Part shown: positions 1-13,500 of the stretch, piece after piece
Numbering within the stretch: the stretch's first letter is position 1
How the letters are laid out: the number at the start of each line of letters is the position of its first letter
DNA from: Didymodactylos carnosus
Taxonomy: Eukaryota > Rotifera > Eurotatoria > Philodinida > Philodinidae
Direction of reading: 5' to 3'
DNA length: 54,125 nucleotides
NCBI GenBank assembly: GCA_905250885.1
Contig: CAJNOQ010000342.1
Location: 1-54,125 of the forward strand
Notes under the pieces: generated by a model
What the model saw: the letters and a program-made list of their open reading frames with translations, nothing else
Databases searched by the model: none
Told to the model about the DNA's origin: nothing
Translations under genes and position numbers: made by a program

Positions 1-1127
1 TCACATTTAGTATTTTGTAAATTTAAAAATGATTTTTCAACATTTTAAGAAAAAAATTCGTTGGTTCCGGAGTAAAGCAAGATCAGTCCTGTTAATCTAT
101 GTAAAAATGTTTAAGATCCCGTTATTCTCATTCTTTGTTAAATTTAATAAAAAAATATGTAAGAGGCTTCTTTTCTTTCCATTTCTGTCACTTCCAAATT
201 CGGTTACAACATCTGCCAGTTCACTCACAGCCATGTATCCTATTCACATCCTCCCTTTGTGTCAGTTGATCACGTCAGTATAAAGATATTCATGTTCTAA
301 TATCTAGATATTCTCAGAATATCTGAATATCTAAATTATATATATTCGAAAACCATACACTAATGAGGCTGATTTTGCATTCGTTTATGTTCTTGGGGGA
401 AAGACAATAGTTTTTGGATGGAATACGGTGATATGCGATAGGCTGAAGAATTGATCATACACCTTAGTTCCGATTTATCTCATCGATCATAGTAACAGCA
501 AGAATAGATTTGAAAAAAGATCGGAATAGCTGGAAGAGTTTCCGAACTAGTGTAGTGTGTACACAAAGAGCTCATCTTGTTTTGATTGATTGATCTTTTT
601 TCAGATCTATTCTTGCTGTTATTATGATCGACGAGACAAATCGAAACTAAGATCAATAATCAATCCTTCAGCCTATCGTACATCACCGTATTCCATCCCA
701 AAACTATTGCCTTCGCCCTAGAAATATAAACGAGTGAAAAATAGGCCTAGTCAAGTTCACTTTTTCATCACGTATAGCTATGACTCTGGTGAACAGTTTT
801 TGTAGCAAAAGTTTGTCTCGATTCTATACATTAGATAGAACGAACGCGTTAGTTTCGAAAAGTCTCTCAGAATATCGTGTATTTGTGTAACTCTGATCAA
901 ACTAGGAAAAAAGACGTACATTGTAACCGAATTTGGAAGTGACAGAAATGGAAAGAAAAGAAGCCTCTTACATATTTTTTTATTAAATTTAACAAAGAAT
1001 GAGAATAACGGGATCTTAAACATTTTTACATAGATTAACAGGACTGATCTTGCTTTACTCCGGAAACAACGAATTTTTTTCTTAAAATGTTGAGAAATCA
1101 TTTTTAAATTTACAAAATACTTAAAGT
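1..1127. repeat. Large palindromic (foldback) element, possibly cut by the window start
   Basis: Positions 1-209 are the near-exact reverse complement of 921-1127. A second inner pair, about 389-522 and 586-722, is also complementary but clearly more diverged. Segments 210-388 and 723-920 are not complementary. The open frames at 29-283 (+) and 778-1101 (-) are mirror copies of the same arm, so I do not call them genes. No transposase frame is visible, so this looks like a non-autonomous foldback/MITE-type element. Flanking target duplication cannot be judged because the left edge is the window start. Confidence 0.85.
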
Positions 1128-4100
1128 GAAAAATAACACATAATGAATTTAGGGCGATTGACTCTATATTAATTACGAGTAGCTCTTTTCGGACATAAAG
1201 TATAATAACAACATCGTTTTATTCCTAGTAAAGACATCACTGTAAATTTAATATAATAAACAAAAATTGACAAATACTCTTTATATTTCTTTTTTTTTTG
1301 TTCATTATTCATTCGTTCTAGTCGTATATAGTAAAGAAAACATTAATACTTTTCTCAAACAAGAAAAATTATTATTTTCATTGCACAATTATAGTGAACA
1401 AAAGAAAGTCATTCGTTTCACTCAATCTTAATCAACAGAAAAATTTCTCTTACGTCGAGAGTTCGTTCTAAAACTTTTTATTCAAAAAACTGTTTTAAAA
1501 ATCTTCAAAGAAGATCGTTAATAATATTTACTTTTAATAATCACGATTGTTTCTTCTCGTGTATATATATATATATATATATTGTCATTGACGTCGAATC
1601 GGTTAAAAATAGAGAGGAAATAAATAAGTGATCCGTAAATATTTTATGATAATGGTCTTTGAGGTGATGATGCGTCTAAACAGAAGATCTTTTTAAGCTT
1701 AACATAAAACATAAGCGAAGTAAAAAGATGCAATCAACCGATATTTTTGATCATACATAAACACATTTCAACATATCATTTTAACATTAACCACTAGTTA
1801 TATCACAAACTTTATCTCGTTCAACTAAATAGCAAAAAAAAAAAGAGAGAAAAAGACTGAGTTATTTATTCTAATCGATCTTTTCGTTCGTTTATTTTAA
1901 GCTGAAAATGAGACTCGGTAGTTCATCAAATATTAATAAAAAAACAGATTATCTATAGCTTTTTTCTTTATAACAATCTTTATTGATAGATTTTTTGACT
2001 GTAAATGTAGAAATAGAAATGTAGTCTTATTCATTGAAAAGCAAAAAAAGCATGATATTTTCATTTTATTTCGATCAACCGTTCAATAAATAGACTATAG
2101 AATTAAATCGACTTTTGCCGTGATGAATGAATGAACAAACATGCAAGCAATTATTTTCTATTGTTTTCATGTCTTAGATACTCTTATAGTTTTTGAGTCT
2201 ACAGAAAAAAATATACTTTATTAAATAATATAAAACTAAAGCTTTCTTCCCAGTTCTCGTTATTCTAGTAATAACCTGGTTCTATCCGATAAAATTTTCT
2301 ATCACGGAGGGACAGGTATGTTTATATCGTACTAATTGTCACCCAGTCACCATTGTACGTACTCTGTACATTTAGGTTAGTATGTCTATCGAAATCAAAG
2401 AAAGAAAAACAATTTAAAGAATAGAATAAACATACAATAACATAAATAAAAGGAGAAAAAAAAATTTTCATTCAGGTTAGGCTTTGTGTGTGTAGTTTTT
2501 TTTTCTAGTCAATGTTCTTATTATAACCGGTTTCTCAAGACAATTATTTATAGATACATATTCAGTATAAAAGAAAAAACGTTGATTTCTTTCAAATAGA
2601 AAAAGAACATTCAAAAAATTATTCCTTATCACTCAACTTGAGCATATGATAAGCACAAAATAAGAGACTTTCAACTATATTCATCGAAACTTATTTCTTC
2701 TTACTAGAACGGATTAATTGTGCAACAATAATCTCTAGTTTGAAGAAAAAGAACACGAATACACGAAGTATGGATGCACGAATTAACACTGTCTCCTCTT
2801 TTAAGTACCTGCTCTTTTCTGGAAAGAAAAATGATTAATCTAATTTTTTCAATGATCAAGCAAGCAATGTTCTTCATCCATAAAAAAAAATAACAATAAA
2901 AATTGCGTGTTTTTTGCAAATCTTTTTCAAATTGATTATAACTACAAAAATTGAAGAATCAGATGAATTTTTCGTATTAAGTAACAACAACAGAAAAACA
3001 TATTTCTAACTAATTTACTCCTAAATGCGGTGACAACTCAAGTAGTATGGATATCTTATATCAATGTGTGAAATGAATCAAAAACATATCTTTTGAAGTA
3101 ATTTGACCTGCACATCCGTAAACATAGTAGATATATATTAATGTAACGCAAATTAACAAATACACATAAAGAAAACGTTAATAATCTACAATACATACTT
3201 GTATGAATAAAAAAGAAAGAGAAGTAAATTCTAATATAATAAGTTCCGCTAAGATAATTGTTGTCACTTTGTAAAAAAAAAAAGAAGAAATCGTTTATAT
3301 GGATAAGTTTATTTTCTTCTGACATTTTTCCCAACCTTTATCTTGCTTGCTTCTTTTTCTCTGAACTTCTTTGTCTTTTAATAGATTGTCAAAGCTATAG
3401 CTTCTCTTATTTCTTTTTATGTTTGGTATATGTATAAGAAGAAAGTACATTGGACAGTGTCTACAAGAAAATGGTCACTCTCACAAGCATCTAGAGAAAA
3501 TAATAAAAGTACTTGTTTTGTATCTTTCTTGACTATTGTCTTAAGGCTAGTTTTACTAATATACATAGACAAATATACACAGATAGTATATAACTAGAGG
3601 TGAAGAAAGGGAAATGTAATCAACTACAGGGTAGTATAGCAATTATCTTCTGTAGCGGTAATCAGACTGTACATTGTTTTCCTATTCGATATATGTTGAA
3701 TGATATATAAACAACTTGAAGAAATGGCTTATTTAGAAGAAAAAAAACGGAATTAGATATCAACACATTTCTGTATAAACAAATCATTTTTTGACATTCC
3801 AAAACTTTGTAGAATAATTAACTCATATATTCTTCTTTGATTTTTTAAGCGATTTGCACGACAACTGACTTTCCTCTTTTGACTTGATTAAAAAATCTCT
3901 TAAGCGAGACCTGTGTATGAATTCGATGAGAAAGTTTTATGTATACAATATTCGAAGAAATACTTATAGTCTTTCTAAACTGCATTCCAACAAGGGAATT
4001 ATCTTAGGATATGCATCTTGCTTTTATTCTCCTATTTTACGTTAACACGGACGGGTCTATCCATATATGGTTTCTAGATACCTGCCTTCTATACGAGCTG

Positions 4101-6186
4101 CATTCATTCTACTTTCGTAACAGATGAAGATTGTCTGTTTTGATTTGTGCTTATTATTCTTCATAAAAAAATGAGGACTTTTAAAACAAATCCTTAAATT
4201 TTTCTTCAACTCAACCACTAAGCTTGGTACTCAACTGCTGTAGATACTATCGTGGTCCTATAGTGAACAAAACTATAAATTCACTTCAAGTTTCTAACTG
4301 TGTGTAAAAAGAAAGATGTATCATTCTAGCTTATTTTTTGTTTTGTCTTAAAGATAGACGTAGCCGACTAATTTACAAGCCACTTACGCCTCTTATTTTA
4401 AGATGAGTTTCTCCTTAAAGTATATATTTATGAGACGCTTGAGTGACATGTCCGTTTAAATATATCTGAACTACATGGATTTTTCATCTATTTATATACA
4501 GATCTCTAATTTACATCTCCTGCTACAATTCTATATATGGTTTTGTTTTTTCTCCAGTGATGTTTTGGTTTACCCCAAAACCTTTTTTATTCAAATCATC
4601 GCGTGTCACTAGAACAGATGAACGATAAAGATATTATCGAATTCTCTCGTCAAGTTTATGGAGAACGAAAAACCAATGAAATTTGCACCTGATGCTAAAA
4701 TTACTTACAGTAAAATAAAATTAACTTCTTATGTTCTTTGATTCCTTCACCCACAAAAACAGATGTCACCACATATATTAATTTATCGTTCAACTGCGGT
4801 ATTTTAACACGGAAGAGGACGCTTTTCTGTAGTTCCTCCACAGTAACATCTTAAACATTGTGAGAGTAAAGAAACTTAGAGTAACAGGCGATGATGAATG
4901 CAAATTTCTTCACATGTTACAGAACTACACTTCAAACTCAAAAATTACTGGTATTGGATGTGAAAATCAACGTTTATAATGAGACTCTCTGATTTTTCTC
5001 TCCAAATAACTAATGTTGAGTACGCAACTGCATGGAGTTCAGTCAAATACAAAATTTCTTCCAAGATATCAGAGATCTATTGATTGTGTGCACGATCTGT
5101 AATGGATCTAGTTGTATTAAAGCCACTTGAATGGCTTTTAATCGTGAAATAACATAATAATATTATTTATAACAGTCTTTTGAATGAAGACGTGTTTTAC
5201 TTGTATATGAGCACTTGATATAGAGCTTATCGACGCTTATCGATGTTTATTCAACGACTATATTTTTTTAAACACTTCACATTCACATACAGTTTTATTT
5301 ATTCATTCAAGCAAATATCTCGTCTGGGAAACGTTGATGGTTTGATATTGAGTAACTAAATACATATTAGATCAGAACTAAACAGTTTAATAACATAGCG
5401 AAAGAAGAAAATTGTTTAATAACAATATAGTCTTTGGGGTATGTGAGAAAGGAAAACAACAGAATGAGATAGTGATTAGTTTCTTCCTTAGTAACTATAC
5501 CCATTAGCGATAGAAGAGAAAGAGGAAGGACGTGTTTTCATGAGAATTTGATTGTGAGTGCTCATGATAGTAAACGTGTGGTTGTGAGAATATCTATATC
5601 ACATGGTATACAATAGAATTACCAATATTTTATTTTATATCTGAAAAGTTGTCTCTAAGAACAAAGACAATCTATATTATGTCTGTGTATGTGATACGAC
5701 AACACAAGAATAATGTGAACAGATCCGAATACAAACATCGGAATAACTACATCAATTTCAGGAAAGCTACTATTTTATTGAGTCAGTTGATCTTAGACAA
5801 CATTCAGTACAGTTGTTTCTTGTTTTAGTCTACTTTAATTTGACTGTTTCTTCTCAACGATCAAATGTTTTATTATCAGTGCAAAATGGCTCAAAAAAAT
5901 TGATCAAACAATTTTTTAAACCATATGTGTACTTGGCAATTGATCGTCGTTTAGACTCCCTCCTACATTTTAATTAATGACTAAATACATATATATTCTC
6001 ACATATATTATACAGAATAAAAGTTTCTCTCTTCTAGAGAAAGCGAAACGGAAAAAATAAAAGAGAGAGAGAGAGAGAAAAAAACATTTACATATATATG
6101 TCCATATAACATTAACATTCTATATATGAATTCAGTGAAGGACATACTCTTTCACTCATATATTTGACAATCTATCATAGTTTGTT
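1128..6186. other. Gene-free AT-rich stretch
   Basis: I see no exon-like open frame with splice signals here. A TA dinucleotide microsatellite lies at about 1562-1582 and a short GA run at about 6064-6079. The stretch lies upstream of the NRARP-like gene and probably holds its 5' region and regulatory DNA, but I recognise no specific site. Confidence 0.5.
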
Positions 6187-6190
6187 AGAA

Positions 6191-6505
6191 ATGTTGTTGT
6201 TAGAAACAGATAAAATTAGTCGTGAACTATTCAATGCTATTGATGAAAATGATGTATATAAAGTAAAAACTATATTATTATCATCGAAAGTACTCCAACA
6301 TAATTTTGATTATTATGAAAAAGATGAACAACCAATTTTACATTATTGTTGTCTAAAAGGAAATTTAGAATTAGTTAAATTATTTGTACAAATGGGTGCT
6401 AATCAATATGTTCCAAATCGATTTGGATGGTTACCATTACATGTTGCTATTTATCTAGAATTTAAAGATATTACTCAATATTTATTAAATTTATCAAATG
6501 ATTAA
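6191..6505 (+). CDS. NRARP-like two-ankyrin-repeat protein
   Basis: Single-exon protein of 104 residues from the ATG at 6191 to the TAA at 6503-6505. It contains two ankyrin repeats; the core reads GNLELVKLFVQMGA followed by NRFGWLPLHVAIY. Vertebrate NRARP (Notch-regulated ankyrin repeat protein, 114 residues) has the same size, the same placing of the repeats at the C-terminal side, and a very similar GNLELVKLLVKFGA and NRDGWSALHIAA core. NRARP binds the Notch intracellular domain/CSL complex and promotes its loss, and it also modulates LEF1; whether this homologue does so is inference. A longer frame opens upstream only with a non-ATG codon, so I chose the first ATG. An acceptor-like TTTGTTAG ends 2 nt before the ATG. 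It could instead be an unrelated small ankyrin protein. Confidence 0.72.
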   Translation: MLLLETDKISRELFNAIDENDVYKVKTILLSSKVLQHNFDYYEKDEQPILHYCCLKGNLELVKLFVQMGANQYVPNRFGWLPLHVAIYLEFKDITQYLLNLSND

Positions 6506-8734
6506 ATTTTTATTATATAAAATGAATGTTTCGATTGTATTTGTCCCAGTGCTATGGAACTCTGTTTTGGTAAGTGAACAATATTATTTTGCTCGTTTTT
6601 TCATTATACACAGCAGTTTATACCTTTAACCAAGATTTATGCCATGCAAAATTTATGCAAAGAAAGCGAGAAGATATCGTACATGTTCAAACTTCTGAGG
6701 CTATTTCAATCGAAAAAATGGATCGATTGCTTCTGCAATAAAAAGCGTTTAAGGTGCGCGTATTTTTGAGTAAGGCTTGGGTTTTTTTATACTATCGACA
6801 TGTGTTTTAGACTCAAAACAAAGACAGACGGAGATGTGAAGTATTATGATTACCGCCATTCTCTCCCATGATGTTATAATAATTACTCTTTCAAATTATA
6901 CTTTCTTTTATCATCAGCACAATTAACACCTATTCTTCTATTCTTTTTCTTTTATTGCATAATCAGACAAATGAAATGCAATTAAAATACACTTGGGATC
7001 TTAAGTATCAGATGGTCATTTTATATTTATAATTACCTCATTTTCTTCAAGAATATTCTTGAATAATAAATAGAAAGGAAACAGGTGAAACCTGAAAAGA
7101 AACTGTTACTCTTACCTTGCAACTGTAAATCGCATGAGGGTTTATGTCATTGACATATATGACCGAACTGAAAAATGATTCATTATTTTTATGTGACGTA
7201 TAATTGATTTTACTGTGTGTCTGTGTATGTGTATTTGTTCAATGAGAATATTTGATGTTCAACTGTTGATTATTTAAATTACTTCTCATCTTTCTGATCG
7301 ACTTTGATTGCATCATGACATATTCGGCGACAGTTTTTGACTGTTCTCATTTAATTATAAGCGCTCTCACTCTCACATATTGTACATCGTAAGAAAAGTT
7401 GTAACAAACTAAATCACACATTGTTTCTGTTATTTAATCAAATATTGAAGCGGATAATTACCGTAATTTGAACAATCACACTTAAGAACATCTAAACTGA
7501 ATTTTTCTCTTTTATTTTAGAAACAAAAAATAATAAACGGTGAAAATAACAGTGATTAATATTAGAAGAAGAATATGTTTTTTTTTATTAATCAATCAAT
7601 CACAGGCTTGATATTCCAATATATGGTTCGATGAAGCATGTGTCAATACCGATTACTTTTCAGAACTAAAAAATATTGCTAGATTGTAATTTTTGATTAT
7701 TTTGTCTCAATAAAAGCTATTGTAGATTGAATCTAATTTTAATGCTATCCGTTTTCCACAAGTATTATGTATTAAATCACATCAGAAGTGGTTTTTCAGA
7801 TTTCTGTTATATCTCCTATTGCTATTAGGAGACAGCTATCATTTTTTTCCAGCCAATGTTTTTTATTATTGTATTAATATCGTGTACCTTTTATGTATAG
7901 AAAAGCGATACAATCACTCAAGAGCTTTTCGACACTATATAGAAACACTTTTAAATGAAGACTGATATTTAAACATGTGTATTTGATTGTACCTTTCACT
8001 TTTGATTTTTTTTTCTTTCTTTGCATCTAAGAGCCGCTCGTGTGTGATCAATTGGCACATTTATTGACGATAAGATAACAACTTATAGAGAAAAATGAAT
8101 TCAAACTATGCCGCTCAATTTTATACATGGTAATAAAATACACTCTCTTCAAAGATGTGTTTAATACTCATTTTCTCATGTCGAATAATTGGCATTTATG
8201 TTTTAAAAATGTCTCATGTTTTCACACAGAAAAAAAGCAAAGACGTTGATCGTTTTTTATAACAACATAACTTTCAAGGTCATTAAACGTGTTTTAAATT
8301 TGAGTAGTAACATCAGATTTCTATGTATACAATATTTTCATTTTAGCGTAGGTTACATGAAGTCAAAATCGTGTAGACTATATGCTACGCTTTTAAAAGT
8401 CATTAGAGTCGTGGAACTTCGTTCATATATGTCCATGAAAAACGTAATTATTACGTTCTAATCGAAATACTGCGTCGCATTTTCAAAATGTACTATTAGC
8501 GAAATCCAATTTTGTTTTGAAAGTTACCAATTTTTACAGAAAAATCAAGAAACTTCGTTGTTTGCAGACTTAACGATTGAATTTCAACGGAAGATTAATG
8601 ATTGTGGTATTCAAGATGATATGAGCGTTATATAAGTTTTTAAAAATTATTTATTATCGTAAGAATTAGAAGGAAATAGGAAGTATTGTCACTGCATCAA
8701 AAAACAACTTAGTAATAGGTAGAATCAGTGTACT
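6506..8734. other. Gene-free AT-rich stretch
   Basis: No supported exon, RNA gene or repeat was found between the NRARP-like gene and the micro-element at 8735. The open frame at 8216-8461 has no splice context, no low-complexity or domain signal, and looks like chance. Confidence 0.45.
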
Positions 8735-8793
8735 GTACGTAACAGAGCTCCGGATGAGTCCATACAGAGTCCATACGGAGCTCTGGTACGTAA
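8735..8793. mobile_element. 43-bp hAT-like micro-element with 8-bp target duplication
   Basis: The 43-bp core at 8743-8785 begins CAGAGCTCCG and ends with its exact reverse complement CGGAGCTCTG. It is flanked on both sides by the same 8-bp direct repeat, GTACGTAA (8735-8742 and 8786-8793). Terminal CAGAG and an 8-bp duplication are hallmarks of hAT transposons. Inside, GAGTCCATAC occurs twice in direct orientation. With 10-bp termini and no room for any gene, this would be an extreme internally deleted derivative. A chance hairpin is the alternative, but the perfect 8-bp direct flank argues for transposition. Confidence 0.6.
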
Positions 8794-9581
8794 TTAACAA
8801 CACAGATACATAAAAGGTAGTGATTTTTATCTATATCACTTACTACTCTAGATATAAATTTTCATGGTTTTAGAAGAACCTTTTTAGGAAAACTGGAAAA
8901 TGCTTGGATTGGTCTTAAAATGGTGAGAACGCTTGCGGCTATGATGTAAAAGATCTGGAGTTTTGATTTTTGCCTTAGTTTTTGAGAAAAACGAAGATTT
9001 TTGAAAAATTGATGAAATGTTTTTCGAACTTTTGAAATAAAACCTACAGTACAAATAAAAAAAAAAAAAAAATTTCGCTCGGCCAAGTCATAGTCACAGG
9101 TTTTCCCATCATCTTAAGAACAATCCGAGCTTTTTAGTAATTAAAACAGAAGAGAAATCTGGAAAATGCAACGCCTACTTTTTGGCCTATTATACTATTT
9201 CTCAGATAACTCTGGAAAAACTCAAGTTTTCAAGCTTAAATGTTTAGCCTGATCTAATCCGGGCAAGGTTAACAGTCCATAACAATTTGGTGAGTATCTA
9301 GCGTTTTGTGTTGAAAATAGCTTTTTGTTAGAGAGAGCCGTTAAAAGAAGTGTTTTTATATTAGAGAAAACTCTAGATGTGCCCTAACTTCTCATGTTCA
9401 ATACAAAATTCCTATCAACAAATAATAAAAAAGCATCTTTATCATTGATTTTTTTTCTAAATAAAAAAAATATATATAGTCGTGAAAATAACACGTAGAA
9501 TGCCATATCTATTAAACGAATTAATTTAACGTTATATCCTATGAGTTAAAATACTAACCCATGTCGTCAAAACCAAAAACC
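8794..9581. other. Gene-free stretch
   Basis: Long A and T runs (for example about 9056-9072), with no exon-like frame. The antisense frame at 8862-9086 is composed mostly of homopolymer-derived residues and is not supported. Confidence 0.4.
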
Positions 9582-9854
9582 TTTTTTTTTGCGTTATTCA
9601 AGCGAATAACGCAAAAAAGAATGCAAAAACATAAGTAGCGTAACGCAAAGAATGGTTGCAAATCCGAAATTCTGCATATTCTTCTAGAACAAAATATTTA
9701 AAAAAGTCTGTATTAATCCGACTAATACAGAATTTTGTAAATATTTTGCTCTAGAAGAATACGCAGAATTTTGCAGAATTTCGGATTTGTAACCATTTTT
9801 TGCGTTACGCCACTTATATCTTAGCACTTTTTTTTGCGTAACTACGCAAAAAAA
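9582..9854. repeat. Palindromic element with a hairpin at each end
   Basis: The arms around 9630-9702 and 9740-9820 are reverse complements: both contain the complementary forms of GTAACGCAAA, AATCCGAAATTCTG and ATTCTTCTAGA. Each outer end also folds on itself: 9582-9617 pairs TTTTTTGCGTTATTC with GAATAACGCAAAAAA, and 9829-9853 pairs TTTTTTTGCGTA with its complement. The centre (about 9707-9730) is a third small palindrome built on CTGTATTA. No open frame is present. It behaves like a non-autonomous MITE/foldback element. Confidence 0.75.
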
Positions 9855-10593
9855 ATTTTGCAATTTCTACATGGGAAAGACATTTCATTGTGCTTTATTT
9901 TTTCTAGAATGTATGGGAGAGTTAGGAAAAAACTAAAAGGAAATAACACGTAAACAAAAATAAAAATAAAAAGAGAAAACAAAGTGCCAAAATCAAACAA
10001 CAAAAATGTTAGTTTGAATACATCAAGAGAGAGAAACAACAAAAATACAGTAAAGACGTATGTACATCTTAATGTACATACTGAAGGAAAAACGAGAACA
10101 ACAAAAATATAACAGCTGGCTAAACAGAAAACAGAAGAATCTGACTAGGAAAAGTGAATAAATAGAAGAAATAATGCGCATGTTGCACATGATTTCTATT
10201 GTCAATAACAAAAAAATAAAATATTTTAGAAAAGTGCATGCTTTTAACTAAACTATAAACAAAACAAAATTGTTAACAACAATAAGAAAAATAGAGACAC
10301 CGAGTTTCAGTCTTAAATGTTCACCGTTTTTTGTTTTCAGCTGAAATAAAAAATGAATCAAAATAAGGCATATAATCACTACATACTGTTCAAATTTATT
10401 TTTAATTCGATTGTCTGTTTTATCAGTAAATCTCATCACTATATGTTGTATATATGTAAATCACAGAAGAAAAATAAATATTGTTTCTTATTATTATATA
10501 ATTTTGTAAATCTTAGTAGATCTTGTTTATAATAATAGAGCAAATTTTTAATCTCTATAGATCATGAATATCAATTGATTTTTTTAATTTTTT
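9855..10593. other. 3' flank of the ELM2-SANT gene
   Basis: AT-rich DNA immediately downstream of the stop codon of the minus-strand ELM2-SANT gene. It probably holds its 3' UTR. The three short antisense frames here are hydrophobic, homopolymer-rich and unsupported. Confidence 0.4.
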
Positions 10594-13500
10594 TTAATTA
10601 TAATTTGTTTGTTTCGTAGGTAACACGTTAAGTTTACAACGACGATGTTCATTACGATGAGCACGATAAGATCGTTCAGTATCAAATTTCTAAAAGAGCA
10701 ATTGTATAAAAAAATGATTCAACAAAAATAAGAGAGTCTAGTTACCATTTGACAATTGTCAATTTTGCATAAAAAGTTTGTTTCATTATTGTTTTCCTCG
10801 TCCTAGAACAAACAAAAGAAATGTAATATCAATTATTTTTCTTCGACGCACATTATATACCATTCGATTATTATCACTAATTGTTGTTGACGATGACGAT
10901 GAAGTATCATCAATTAAATTATTCTTTAAATTATGATGTTTTTGTTGAGAAGGATTAGAAGAACATTTAAGCGTTTTTGTCTGACGTTTTCGTTTTGTAG
11001 TCGAAGTCGATGAATTTAACTGTTTTTTCGGTATATAATAATATTCAATACATTGTTTAACACTTTTTGTACCGATCTAAAGAAACATTTGTCTATTGAA
11101 ACATGTTAAAGCAAAAACAAAATATATGAATTATTTACATCTTTACTAACGAGTTCAAAATTCTTTTCATGTTTAACAATTGATTGATTATATAAATTAA
11201 TTTCTTGTTTAGTCCAAATCTCACATTCTAAAACATTTTTAAAATAATGATCATTCTGAAATCTATTAAGAATAGTAAAGAATATATACCTGCAAATTTA
11301 TATGTATGTATAGGTCGACATTTTTTGATTTTTGTCGTTTTTCCTTCAAGTAAGGCTAAATATGTCATTTCAATATCACCATCAAATTCGTATAATAACA
11401 TGTAGATTAATTCTAATGGATATGACGCAGTTGTTGATATTGGACATAAAACATTTTTATTTATTAGTAGTCCAAATCGATCAAACAACTCTTCATTTAT
11501 ATTCGGCATATTATATGGACTAAATAATAATTCATCCAAATTATCATCATAAACACTCAAATCTTAAACAAATTAAACATTCATTAATAGTGAAAATTAA
11601 ACGTTTACTAAATATTTTTTACCGTTCGGATTGCATTCTGGGATATTAACCTGATATTGCTCACCCACATTGATCCTCGGCAGTAAATCTTGGATAGACA
11701 CGTCACTTTTTGGTGTAGGAATTAACTCATCATATTCTTGCTTATTAAATTCACTTAATATTGGTTTATTTGTCATCGATGTGAATAACTGTTGTCCTGC
11801 TTGAGGAAACATGGTAGTCGGTGTTGAAGCGGCTGTTGGTGTAGCAGAAAATACATGGTAATATAATCCTGGTCTAAAATAAATGAGACCAAAGTGAATA
11901 TGATATCTTTTACATTCAACAAGACGAGTATTAGTGATATAAATTTTCACAGAGAAATAAATGAAATACGGGCTTCATAACTTACCCTTTTCGATAAGGA
12001 CTCAACATAGGTGGTGGTGTGTAAGGAATAGAACTTTGTTGTCGACGCAATTGACTAGTTTGTGATGGCCATAAAAAGGATGGAGAACCCAATGGTTGAC
12101 TAAGAAGCCGGTGGTAAGGTTCATTGGTCATCGTTCGAGATGCTAAAAATACAAAAAAAACATACATAAATTGATCAATAAATTATTCATAAGCATACTT
12201 GTCACAGTAATCGATGGAACGCGATCGTATTGAAAATGTTTACCATTCGACGAAGAGGATGAAATATGCGATGAAGCATTTGACGATGGTGTTTTGTCGC
12301 TGGAACTTGTCGATGAAATAAGAAATCCTAAGAGTTGCTTACAGACATTTGTTTCACGATCTCTTTTCTGTTCATTATTGGCACCGACAGAAATATCACA
12401 AGTTAGTGGTTTTTCATCAATATCTGGAACAACTTTTAATACGATTAGTGAATTTTCTACAAGAGAAAAACATGCTGTTGACAATGAAACAGTATAAGCC
12501 TTTTCATTTTTTATATAACGGTAATGGGACAAAGTGAGATGTGATTTTTGAAATAAAAAATCAATATCTCATGCAATTATGTGATACCTTTTTGACAAGA
12601 TTTTTCATTATCTTCAGCTGTCACATTTTCAACTTCGATTCGCATGTCAGCCTCGTTGGTTTTTTCGTCTTCTTTTTCTTCGCTATTGGTTGTAAGAAGT
12701 GATGGTATACTATCAATTGCAAATGTCGTTTCAATATTGTGAACAGAATTTGGAGCAACAATAGTATCGATGACAGGTTCGAATGTTGATGTTGAGTAGG
12801 AAACTGAATTATTCTTCTTTCTTAATGTAATTGTCTTCAACGGGTTAGATTGGCGATTAGAATTACTTTCATTGTCCGATTTTGTTTGTGCTGAACAAGT
12901 GTTAGTGGGGGAATTTATATCGTCCATTGGAAGAGTGTACTTTCTTTTTTTCGGAACGATGCAGCTTAATGGTGGGGAAGATCGATGAGAAGAAGATGAA
13001 GAAGAGACAGGTGCTGGCGATGTGTGTTGATGAATTGGCGTTGTCATGTCTGAATTGTGGTCTGATACAGACTGTTGAGGATCATATGGAGAATGATGAT
13101 CACTTAGCGGTGAATGTTGTGGTGTATTTGTGGTTGAGCAAGCTAAAACAGAGGAAAATCGGAAAAATAAGAACAGGTGTTCGTATATACAACACACCTA
13201 ATCTTTTGAAAAGAGACTGGCTAGGAAAGCACTAAGGACATACAAGAGAGAATTTAGAGATTTGTTTGATTTTCGAAGATTACCGACTGATTTCACTTTT
13301 ATTAATATAAAAGCTATAAAAACTTTAGTACAATTGCGGCTGCAACACCCTTAACTTGGCTTACCATGATTAAGAGTTTTAACTTGGCTTGGTAATCATG
13401 GTAAGCCAAGTTAAGGGTGTTGCAACCGCAATTGTACTAAAGTTTTTATATCTACCCTTTAATACCCTTTAATACTGAGAATGTTATCGAATATAAAAGC

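Noticed and set aside
29..1101. Two mirror open frames (29-283 + and 778-1101 -) with near-identical proteins
   Set aside because: They are the two arms of one palindrome read outward-in; no domain or codon signal supports a protein.
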